NCBI RefSeq assembly: GCF_963678635.1
Contig: NC_087069.1
Span: 34,619,090 to 34,683,089, forward strand
From: Symsagittifera roscoffensis
Taxonomy: Eukaryota; Xenacoelomorpha; Acoela; Convolutidae
Direction: 5' to 3'
Length of the DNA: 64,000 nt
In this document: one piece after another, positions 19,069-27,383 of the stretch
Numbering within the stretch: the stretch's first letter is position 1
How the letters are laid out: every line of letters begins with the position of its first letter
The notes under the pieces: generated by a model
The model's database searches: none
Told to the model about the DNA's origin: nothing
Seen by the model: the letters and a program-made list of their open reading frames with translations, nothing else
Position numbers and translations under genes: made by a program

Positions 19069-19443
19069 ATGGTTGCTCAAAAATCAGCTGATTTCCCTAT
19101 TTTTCGAGGACATGCAAGACAGCGTGGAAGAGGTTTTGGAGCTCTTGCACAAACTCTTGGGAGAACTGCAACCCCCTTTATTAAAAAATATATCGTCCCA
19201 GCTGCAAAAAGAATTGGGGAAGATTTGTTTGAAATCGCTGCTCCAGAGATTGGGGAAGTTGTTAGTGGACGTAAAAAACTCAAAACAATTGCAAAAGATG
19301 TGGGAACAAAAACAGTTCGGAAACAATTGGGAGGTGGAAAAAAGAAATCTAAGCGTAAAACAGCTAGAACCAGGTCCATTTCTCAAAAAAGCAGATCGAA
19401 AAACAGTCGCTCTCGCAAAGACTTTTTTGACAATATAAAATGA
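19069..19443 (+). CDS. Basic virion core-like protein
   Basis: 124 residues from ATG 19069, intact. The N-terminal third is Arg/Gly-rich (FRGHARQRGRGFGALAQTLG), the middle is amphipathic, and the last 45 residues are Lys/Arg/Ser repeats (GGGKKKSKRKTARTRS). QRGRG fits the adenovirus-protease cleavage consensus (hydrophobic/Gln-X-Gly-X-Gly), consistent with the protease at 21094. It resembles the DNA-condensing core proteins of adenovirus-like agents. The stop overlaps the next start as ATGA. A parallel ORF at 19073 in another frame is a shadow. Confidence 0.65.
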   Translation: MVAQKSADFPIFRGHARQRGRGFGALAQTLGRTATPFIKKYIVPAAKRIGEDLFEIAAPEIGEVVSGRKKLKTIAKDVGTKTVRKQLGGGKKKSKRKTARTRSISQKSRSKNSRSRKDFFDNIK

Positions 19444-20750
19444 GTGTGAACCAAAGCCATTTTTGGTACGGGGCTTTTACAAATTCTTCATTGGAGATTT
19501 TTGTTAAAGTCCCAGTTTTGGAAACAATTATGTCATCTTACACACAAGAAGTATTCCCCAGTACTTCTCTGGATGAAAGCAGTATTGAGTTTGAATTTGA
19601 AACGGATCGTAACCTCTACTTAGATATGCGTGATACCCTTCTTAGCTTAAAGCTTCAACTATTTAAAGGAAGATTGTTTGATGCTTTCAAAAAAGAAAAA
19701 GCTGAACATAAAGCAAAATCGGAGGAAGATTCAGATGAGGAACCACAAACTTACTTAACTTATGTAAACAATCTACTACATTCTCTATTCTCGAAATGTG
19801 AAGTTTATTTTAACAATACAATGGTTTACAATGCCAATGGATTATATCCTCATAAGGCACAGATATCGAACGAATTCAACTCGTCAGCAGTGAGTAATAA
19901 AGGAATTCTTGCTTGTCATGGATACAGTTTTGAAGAAAATCCTGATGCATTTGATATGTATCCATTCACTGATAGAGCAAACTCCTTGGGAACAGCGATA
20001 ACTTTTTCACTCTATGGGAGGCTCGCCATTGATTTGTTTACTTGCGAAAAACTGTTGCTACCAAATACCAAAGTTCGAATTAAACTTATTCGAGCTAGAC
20101 CTAATTTTTACATGTTATCTGATAATCCAAATGTCAGTCTTAAAATAGTTGATTGTTCGTTGTTTACTAGAAGAATTTTAGTTGCTGAACCTAATCATCA
20201 ATACTTGCAATGGAATCTGGAAAGAGAACCTGCTCAATACAATTTCATGGAAACTATAGCAAGAACCTTTATCATTCCATCTCGTCAAAACCAGTATATT
20301 CAGGAAAATGTTTTCAATAATGCCCCAATCAGAAGGATAGCTGTTGCAATGAATACAAATTCGGCTGTTGAGGGATCTTTTTATGAAAATCCTTTCAATT
20401 ATCAACAGTTTCATTTGAGAGAGCTTAGAATTATTCGGGGTGGAACAGCAATTATTTCATTAGATACAACTTCTCCTTGTCGACCCTATGTTACAACAAT
20501 GAAAGCAATGCAGTTTAACGAAGATTTCCCAGCTCTTCCTATGGAAGATTTTCAAAATCACTATATTCTAGTTTTCGACTTGACTTCACTACAGGATGCT
20601 GCTGAACAGTTGCATTATCCAGAACTTAGTGGAGAAAGCTTGAGATTAGAAATGTTTTTTCAGTTTCCCTTGGTGCAAGTAACGGAAGTGATAGTCTTGG
20701 GAGAAAGACTATCAAAAATTCAAATTGACAAATGTTGGAAAAATGTTTAG
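19440..20750 (+). CDS. Major capsid protein candidate (double jelly-roll type)
   Basis: 436 residues from ATG 19440, uninterrupted and the longest intact ORF of the element. Visible blocks: STSLDESSIEFEFETDRNLY, LDMRDTLLSLKLQLFKG, an acidic insert, LLHSLFSKCEVYFNN, then many beta-type segments. This matches, from memory, a protein conserved next to the integrase in nematode and cnidarian Mavericks; the double jelly-roll assignment is inferred from gene order and size. It starts within the core-protein stop codon and its own stop overlaps the next ATG. It would build the icosahedral shell. Confidence 0.65.
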   Translation: MSVNQSHFWYGAFTNSSLEIFVKVPVLETIMSSYTQEVFPSTSLDESSIEFEFETDRNLYLDMRDTLLSLKLQLFKGRLFDAFKKEKAEHKAKSEEDSDEEPQTYLTYVNNLLHSLFSKCEVYFNNTMVYNANGLYPHKAQISNEFNSSAVSNKGILACHGYSFEENPDAFDMYPFTDRANSLGTAITFSLYGRLAIDLFTCEKLLLPNTKVRIKLIRARPNFYMLSDNPNVSLKIVDCSLFTRRILVAEPNHQYLQWNLEREPAQYNFMETIARTFIIPSRQNQYIQENVFNNAPIRRIAVAMNTNSAVEGSFYENPFNYQQFHLRELRIIRGGTAIISLDTTSPCRPYVTTMKAMQFNEDFPALPMEDFQNHYILVFDLTSLQDAAEQLHYPELSGESLRLEMFFQFPLVQVTEVIVLGERLSKIQIDKCWKNV

Positions 20751-21101
20751 TTTTTTTGAGTTTTCAGGTTTCTATAAAAATATTGTAGCTTTTTTGGGAC
20801 TTTTCATTGTGATTGTCTCTGTACTATATATTTTGTTATTCTTCAGACCTAAATCTCCAGAAAAAGCAGCTAATGAGTGCTGTTTAATTGAAAACCCAAT
20901 ACATTTCTTCAACCTAGACTGTAAATCAGTGTTCAAAAAATTTTTTCCAGTTCACAAGTTTTGTGTATGGGACTTTGTTGATTCAGTACCTAAATGCGAG
21001 TAAGTCAATAACTTTAGGATTTTCCAACCTAAATTACAATATCATACTTTCTATTTCTTTGTTTTAGATGTAAATCAGCTAACATTTGCGAAAATGGATA
21101 A
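20743..21101 (+). CDS. Single-span membrane protein, possibly with a 68 bp intron
   Basis: ATG 20743 overlaps the capsid stop (ATGTTTAG). The protein has FSFFEFSGFYKN, one hydrophobic span of about 25 residues (VAFLGLFIVIVSVLYILLFF), RPKSPEK, then a Cys-containing tail. Unspliced it stops at 21001-21003. A consensus donor (GA|GTAAGT, 20999/21000) and acceptor (TTTTAG|A, 21067/21068) would extend the tail with KCECKSANICENG and a stop at 21101, overlapping the protease start. The intron is inferred. Probably virion-associated; family not known. Confidence 0.5.
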
Positions 21102-21492
21102 TTTTTCACTTCTGCAAATTATTGAAAGAATTCCTGAACTCAGGTTCAAGTACATGGGATCTTACCCCTCTGATAAAGTACCTCAACTAACAAAATACTC
21201 TTTTGCAATTCTTAACTCAGCTCCAAGCAATGATAGAGGGGAGCACTGGATCATGATGGCTCGATTGGATAAAGCTTACTATTTTGCTGATTCTTTGGGT
21301 CGGAAAAGAACAACTTATTCCTTTCTAACAAAAAAGTATCGGCAAATGGTTCCTCGAAAGCTACAAAAAACTGATAATTTGTGTGGATTTTACGCAATTT
21401 ATTCAGCATTTCTTCTTTTTAAATTCTACCAGACAAACTTGAATAATATTCATGATGTGCATGTTTTGACTTTTATAAGTAATTTTATGTAA
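21094..21492 (+). CDS. Adenovirus-type (adenain-like) cysteine protease
   Basis: 132 residues from ATG 21094, intact. Catalytic features appear in the expected order: His in RGEHWIMM (about residue 50), acidic residue in YYFADSLG (about 67), and nucleophile Cys in DNLCGFYAIY (about 98), the LCG-Y pattern of C5/Ulp-type proteases. Shorter than adenovirus protease (about 200) and near the lower end for Polintons. Expected to mature virion proteins; a candidate cleavage site is present in the core protein. Confidence 0.85.
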   Translation: MDNFSLLQIIERIPELRFKYMGSYPSDKVPQLTKYSFAILNSAPSNDRGEHWIMMARLDKAYYFADSLGRKRTTYSFLTKKYRQMVPRKLQKTDNLCGFYAIYSAFLLFKFYQTNLNNIHDVHVLTFISNFM

Positions 21493-21641
21493 ATTTGTAG
21501 TTTTTTCATTTGTAAGTGTAAATTATGGCAGTAAGTTTACTATACGATGCAGTGATTTATATACTTTCTTTGTAATTTAATTTTTTTCTCTCAAAAAATT
21601 CGATTTTTTTTCGATGTCTCTGTAGGTTTAGAATAGATTCA

Positions 21642-22097
21642 GATAGGTAGAAAGTAAAAGTATCTAACAAATTTTTATTAGATCAAATTAAACAAATCTT
21701 ATCGTGTTTTGAATTTTTTCGAAAAAGTTTTTTTGATAAAAATTCCAAGTTTTTGCACAAAATCTCCTACCATTGACTTACCATGCACCAAAAAACTAAA
21801 TACATAACCTTTATTCTACACGTAATTAACAATTAATTGTTCCCAATTAGGTAACGCGCGCCCAGATTTTTGTGAAAAAATTAGACAAAAACCAAAAAAA
21901 TTACGTTTTTCTTACCATTATAATACCATCACACAAACCATAAAACCTTACCATCGGTATTCCCTATCTTAATACATTGTAGACTCTATACCCAATCTTA
22001 ATACATAGGTGGCTGACCGGATACTCTATAGCCTATGTTAATATATGGGGGTCAGCTACCTCCCCCCCCCCCCTGATCAGCCTCAACATCTACTACT
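21642..22097 (-). repeat. Polinton right terminal inverted repeat
   Basis: 456 bp matching the reverse complement of 8800-9267, ending CTACTACT at 22097. Contains a C-tract of about 13 at 22061-22073. The region from 21493 to 21641 between protease and TIR holds no gene. Confidence 0.92.
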
Positions 22098-22103
22098 ATG
22101 ATG
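22098..22103. repeat. Polinton target site duplication, right copy
   Basis: ATGATG directly after the right TIR; identical to 8794-8799. Confidence 0.9.
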
Positions 22104-22665
22104 TATGCGAGTTGTTGCTGGCACGCCTCGGTCCGGTCAATGAGAAATCTGGAAGCAGTTCAGAAAGCGTGTAACGAGGTGGATTCTCCCACATTGTGAA
22201 AGTTACAAGGAGCGTCTGTTATTTCTCAATCTTCTCCCTGTTTCGCTTTATTTGCAACTCACGGATTTGCTCATGCTGTCAGAACTTATTACTGGTTGCT
22301 TTGATTTTGATTCTTCTGCGCATCTGGCATACAGAATGAACTTCAGATAAAATAAACTTGAATTCAATGTTGAGCGTTCTCGTCTAACAAAAGGAGATAC
22401 CAACTTTTGATGTCGTGCACCGCGAATGGTGAACAAACTTCCTGCAGCGATAGATTTTTTCAATCCCATTGGTCTCAAAGGAAGATTTATTAGTTTTCTC
22501 TGGTGCTTCTTTAGTTAAAAATACAATGAGAAAGTTTCGTGCTCCTGTAAGCTAGCTTGTGAATGTGTTAAGAACGGTTGCCGTTTTTCTGTAAATTTGT
22601 ATCTGGGGTAAACCCCTTTGTAACCTTCGTTACATAAATTCTTTTTAATAATAAAAACAAAAAAA
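22104..22665 (+). mobile_element. LINE, 3' portion (RT C-terminus and 3' tail)
   Basis: Continues the LINE ORF2 after the Polinton in shifting frames (LLPVSLYLQLTDLLMLSELI near 22230-22290). The 3' tail follows (CTGGGGTAAACCCCTTTGTAACC), ending in an A-rich run at about 22650-22665. It ends where the host sequence of the paralogous segment resumes. Confidence 0.75.
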
Positions 22666-23526
22666 TTATAATCCATTAAAAATAGATTATAATGTTACCA
22701 TTTTGCGAAACAATAAAAATCATTAAAAACGTTTATAATCGATTTTGATCGATTATTTTTAGAAACTTTTTTTTCTCAAGTTTTATTGAATTATAATCCA
22801 TTATAATGGAATATGATCCATTATTATTCAACAATTGTGTCATCGCTTCAATTCGTTTTCTTCTTGTTTTGTTTTGTGTGCTTTTCAGTTGGTTTCTTTT
22901 CTTCCTGTTACTAATTGTTTATTGTTTACTTTGTTACTGTTTACTGCGGACTGGCGGGGGGGGGGGGGCGGACGCCTTTTTTAGGGATTCGATCCTTGCC
23001 TACTCAGAGAGTTCCCCCTTTGTATTGTTTTGAGATATCCATATTTGGTGACGGACCTTTTGGCCTTTGGCGCCAACAAAAGCTAATTTTGAGGGGGAGC
23101 GCGCGCCAAAAAAAAACGCTTATAGATTACAAGAGATTTTAAGAGATTTTCGGAAAATTTATAATCAATTATCAAATATAATTGATTATAATTCATTAAA
23201 TTGTCATCAAAACTGTTATCATTATCATGGACTATAAATCGTTTAAACATCTAAAATTGCGGCTTATAATTATATGTAATTATGCTAAAATTACGATTAT
23301 AATTATAATATAATCAATTTTTTTCTCGTTTTACTGCGTGCGGGTACCGCTACCCAAACATATCAGCCATTATCGTTTTTTAAAATATTCATGTCGGAAA
23401 ACTGAAACTAGTTTGCCAATATTATAATAATAGGTGAAAAAAATATAACTACGAAGAGCAATCTGACATTTTGAGCAGTTTTAGCATGCATATTTGAGTT
23501 CTCAGGTGACCTTGAGACAAACTTAT
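22666..23526. repeat. AT-rich duplicated segment, unit A (right part)
   Basis: Rich in ATTATAATC-type inverted motifs that can fold on themselves. Shares order and sequence with 23700-24650 (GTTACCATTTTGCGAAAC, CAACAATTGTGTCATCGCTT). Contains a G14 tract (about 22960) and a MITE-like fragment similar to 46679-46898. No gene. Confidence 0.6.
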
Positions 23527-24650
23527 ATCGACTAGACATTTAGTTTTGAACACTTTTAAGAAAAATCGATGTATCAAATAAAAATGAAATGTTTAAGACT
23601 TCAAAATGAACTCAAGCATTACCCGCACTCAGCAAAAAGAGAAAATAATAGATTATAATAGATTTTTCTTGTCAGTCTTCATAATTTTTTTTAAAAAAAA
23701 TTGATTATAATCCAATAAAAATGAATTTTATTGTTACCATTTTGCGAAACAAAAAAAATCATTACAATCGTTTATAATCGATTATAATCGATTAACTTAA
23801 GAAAAAAACTTTCTCAAGATTTTTTGAATTATATTCCAATATAATGGATTATGATCCATTATTATTCAACAATTGTGTCATCGCTTCATTCCATTTTGTT
23901 CTTGTTTTGTTTTGTGTGCTTTTCAGTTGGATACGTTACCGAACTAAAAAAAAGTGCAATTTTGTACTTATAGCCAGTGCGGTTTTTTTTGGGGAGGGGG
24001 GTGTCGCTGGGGTTTCGCCCATTGAACTATTTTGAGATATCCATTTTTGGTGACGGAGCCAAAGAACTTTCTAAAGGCGCCTTTGGCACCATTATATACT
24101 TATTTTCAGGGGGGAGAGCTCCAAAAAAACTCAATTTTTAATTTCCAAAAATTGTCTAAAAATGCCTTTTTAGCTTGTTTTTTCATAATTTTATTGTGAG
24201 TTAGGAGAGCTCATAAAATCAATTTGGTCAACCTACAAAAAAGGTCGACAAAATTTTCGAAAACTTGAAAATCTACCCCCTTCCCCGAGAAATTCCTAGA
24301 TCCGCCCTGCTTATAGCTTAAACTCACGTTAAATTTGATTTTTATTGTATTTTCACGCAGAATAGCTAAACTATAGTCCATTATAACTGATTTTCTTTTC
24401 TGTGAGATAATATTTTGATAGAAAAAGGGATTATAATCTATTATAATAGATTATAACAATTTTTCGGAAAAATATAATCAATTATTATCAATTATAATTA
24501 TTTATAATTTTTTAAAATGTCACCAAAAAAAGTTATCATTATAATGGATTATAAATCGTTTAAACATCTAAAATTGGCGCTTATAATTAATTATAATTTT
24601 GCTAAAAGTACGATTAAAATTATAATATAATCGATTATTCTCTTTTTAAT
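23527..24650. repeat. Duplicated segment, unit B (BTB 3' end copy without the LINE)
   Basis: Begins TCGACTAGACATTTAGTTTT, matching the BTB stop and 3' UTR at 5272 onward, then follows the host sequence that at 5431-5445 and 22666 onward is split by the LINE. Acts as a natural empty-site paralog. Contains another MITE-like GC-rich fragment at about 23985-24130. No gene. Confidence 0.6.
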
Positions 24651-25984
24651 GAGTGCTGGTATAACCAAACATGTTCAACGCGAAACCACAAAAGTTATCA
24701 ATAGCTTTCATAACAATTTTAGACAATTTCGAATTTTTTCGATGCCGATTCACTAGCTCTGTGGATCTACATCAAAAATTTTATCTCCTTTTGCATCAAT
24801 AATTTTCAAATATCGTCAACTCTGTTGGCCCAGGTCGACCAACATACAAAAATGGCTTATAACGCAATTCCACACAAAAAAAAGTTTTCTAGAAAGTTCA
24901 ATTGAGTTTTCATCTGGTTTCAATTGAAGAGCAGATTGGTCAACGAAATTAGAAGTTCTCGGACAAAAACATGAAAATAGTGTGAAAAACATTGTTTCAA
25001 ATAATTCTTTCAAGAAATTCTCTAAGAAGATTTTTAGGTGAGTTCAAAAAGCTTGAATCGGAGAACCTATTGAAACAAACAAAACGTAAAAAAGCATTTT
25101 CATTCATTTTTTTGGTGTTTTGCGAATTTTCCTCGGCTTCGACTTTTGAGTTTTTTGCAGTTGTCTTTGTAACCAATTTCTGATTTTGATTCATAGGCCA
25201 CGAAAAAAAATTACTTGAGCTTTGCCATCGCTTGGGTGACTTTTGATTGAACCGTCTCATGTATGATTCCCATGCTGGCCTTAAAAATTGACTTTTGTCG
25301 CATAAATGGACATTACGAAATATGAGTTTTCTCTCTTTATTGATGAGCATTCTCACATTTGCTTTGTTCGTTTTCAGACAACAGAGGTCTAATGCTTTTC
25401 TAGAGTTGTAGTAAAGTGTGCTTTTGATTTGCCGATCAGGACTTTGAAAAGGCGTCTACATTTTCTCTGTAATTTTCAAAATGAGGCAACCCTTCCCCTG
25501 GTATCGGTTCCCACTAATAGTAACCGTCTGCTTGTTTCTTTGTTTGCACAATCAGAGAATTCCGTTTTATGTTCATTTTGATTGTGAAAAATGTTCATCA
25601 TACATTTCCTCTTAATGGAAAAAAAATCTTCTGCTTATAAATGCATTGCATCGAAAAAATTGTTGATCATACAATTCCATAAAATGGAAAAAAGGCTATT
25701 CATGCGATTTTAATGCAATTTTTTTTCTATAGATTTGTCATGAAAAGCATTTCTGCCATTCTATGGACTTGAATGATACGCGTTTTTTGTCAGCCACTGA
25801 AAAAACCATAGCAACTTCAAAATTGATGAGATTCAACTTTGTATTCCAAAAACAACACCGCTCAATTGGAAAGGTTATTGCGCAATAAAAAATGAAATCT
25901 CTTAAACAATTTCTGCTCATTTGTTTATTGTGGAGGAAGGGCGATAAGATTACAGCAAAAAAAATCCAGCAATTGACTCGGTGA
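24651..25984. other. AT-rich region without recognisable gene
   Basis: Short ORFs on both strands lack coding character. Around 25580-25720 are ATCATACA and ATGGAAAAA motifs like those in the intronic MITE at 2342-3171, suggesting decayed relatives. Nothing further is supported. Confidence 0.4.
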
Positions 25985-26184
25985 NNNNNNNNNNNNNNNN
26001 NNNNNNNNNNNNNNNNNNNNNNNNNNNNNNNNNNNNNNNNNNNNNNNNNNNNNNNNNNNNNNNNNNNNNNNNNNNNNNNNNNNNNNNNNNNNNNNNNNNN
26101 NNNNNNNNNNNNNNNNNNNNNNNNNNNNNNNNNNNNNNNNNNNNNNNNNNNNNNNNNNNNNNNNNNNNNNNNNNNNNNNNNNNN
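25985..26184. other. Assembly gap (200 N)
   Basis: Exactly 200 undetermined bases, a round value typical of a placeholder, so the true distance may be unknown. Predicted ORFs crossing it are meaningless. Confidence 0.98.
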
Positions 26185-26217
26185 AATTGGTTAGTCGGTT
26201 TTGTACGTAACACTCAC

Positions 26218-26294
26218 TGCGGATGGATGAACCACTTTTCGATCTCAAACATCGTGAACAGATCGAACTCCTCATAGTCGCCCACTTCAACCAT
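26218..26294 (-). CDS. Candidate first coding exon of a host gene beside the gap
   Basis: ATG at 26294 (minus strand) opens a 25-residue reading MVEVGDYEEFDLFTMFEIEK plus WFIHP, ending at GTGAGT, a good splice donor at 26217. Codon use is balanced and composition is richer than surroundings. The next exon would lie in or beyond the N gap. Short, so tentative; the family is not recognised. Confidence 0.4.
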
Positions 26295-26497
26295 GGTAGA
26301 AGTAACTAAAGGCAAAACTAACTATCTCAACTCTTAACTAAAAATATAACCCTTTACAAAAAGAACAAGGACAGTCTAATACTGCCAAAGAAACAGAAGT
26401 ATTTGCGAAGAAAACAAAAACATAGTAAAATCTTTTTAATCTAAGTTTTTACAAATTTTATAAGGGGGCGGAACGAAAGGGAGTGGGCATTGAAATC

Positions 26498-26709
26498 TGA
26501 TAAAATATTACTTTGTTGTAGCTAATTCTAAATTAAAACTATTAAAAAGAATAAGAAATAATATGAATTAGTCGGTAAGTTAAAACATTAAAACAATGAG
26601 AGATCATTCTCTCCGCCGGAGAGAATGGCTAGTGAAGGTCATAACTAAGTGACCGGTTAATTAAATAAGTATGTTTAGCAATAATTGCAAAACCTGATGT
26701 AAAATCACA
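26498..26709 (-). repeat. Gypsy 3' LTR (left in this orientation)
   Basis: On the minus strand it begins TGTGATTTTACATC and ends TATTTTATCA. Same sequence as 33230-33441. Contains a perfect 23 bp palindrome with 11 bp arms CATTCTCTCCG at 26605-26627. Short for a Gypsy LTR. Confidence 0.92.
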
Positions 26710-26721
26710 CTATTCCCCTAA
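26710..26721 (-). promoter_or_regulatory. Polypurine tract
   Basis: Minus-strand TTAGGGGAATAG lies directly before the 3' LTR, the position of the plus-strand primer for reverse transcription. It is short and interrupted by T near the end. Confidence 0.65.
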
Positions 26722-27383
26722 GCAGGAAAAAATTTAAATTGCAATAAGTAATGCACAATAACTAACTATGACTGACTCCTTTCTCCCCCTTTAAGGACTA
26801 GGAAAGAAAATTAAAGCGCCTTGAGATGAGGTACTAGCACTAAGTAAGCTCCACTAGTGTTAAATGAAAGAACAAAGATTATCCAGATTCCGATAGATAA
26901 GGGTTATGTTAAGATGAGGTAAGGCATCACGTTTTGGCATAACGCTGAAATTTAAAACCACGTTTTATGAGTGAGGTCATAGTTTATAATGCGCGAGTGA
27001 AGAGGATATGATTTAAAGAAATTATGGGATCAACAGATGATAATTTCTTTTGACGGGTGAAATTTATCCGAAGGATAAAGTTGTCAAATTTAGCAAACAC
27101 TTTTTGGTAACTGGAAATTAGCACCGGTTTACAAGGTAAAATACCTATATAGCACAAAATTTTGATGGAGGAGGTCTTGGTTTGTAAAACAAGAACTGGA
27201 GTGTAGGCGAATTAAGGAAATTAGGAGGACACTTGAAAATGTCTTCTACATGAAAATTTATCCGCAGGATTAAGTTCTCAAGTTTAGTGAGCAGATGTTA
27301 ATATCTGAATGTTAGCACCGGTTTACTCAGTAATGTGTATTATTTGGTAAGCCGGAATATCAGATTAAAGTATATCTACGTGG
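26722..27383 (-). other. Gypsy 3' non-coding region with direct repeats
   Basis: About 660 bp between the ORF stop and the polypurine tract. Two diverged copies of a roughly 75 bp unit, both ending TTAGCACCGGTTTAC, lie near 27058-27132 and 27241-27326. No env-like ORF is present. Confidence 0.6.

Larger units (their letters stand above)
8800..22097 (+). mobile_element. Polinton/Maverick DNA transposon, 13.3 kb, lacking DNA polymerase B
   Basis: Bounded by long inverted repeats starting AGTAGTAGATG and by 6 bp target duplications. It carries a packaging-type ATPase, DDE integrase, minor and major capsid candidates, basic core protein, adenovirus-type cysteine protease and several accessory ORFs. 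Typical members are 15-20 kb and include a protein-primed PolB of about 1000 residues. Here only a candidate PolB N-terminus remains. Known biology: these elements are self-synthesising and probably derive from, or alternate with, viruses. Integrase, ATPase, minor capsid and one accessory gene carry frame lesions, so this copy is probably not autonomous. Confidence 0.93.

Noticed and set aside
19077-19386. Two minus-strand ORFs opposite the core protein
   Set aside because: Composition is the complement of Lys/Arg codons; no start context, no neighbours on that strand.
19073-19438. Second plus-strand ORF overlapping the basic core protein
   Set aside because: Frame shadow. The 19069 frame has the Arg/Gly and Lys/Ser pattern expected of a core protein and the ATGA overlap with the capsid gene.
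22248-22478. Minus-strand ORF at the LINE 3' part
   Set aside because: Antisense to the LINE RT C-terminus, whose plus-strand reading matches the family.
25925-26290. ORFs spanning the N gap
   Set aside because: Undetermined bases were read through; only the short exon candidate at 26218-26294 has splice and codon support.
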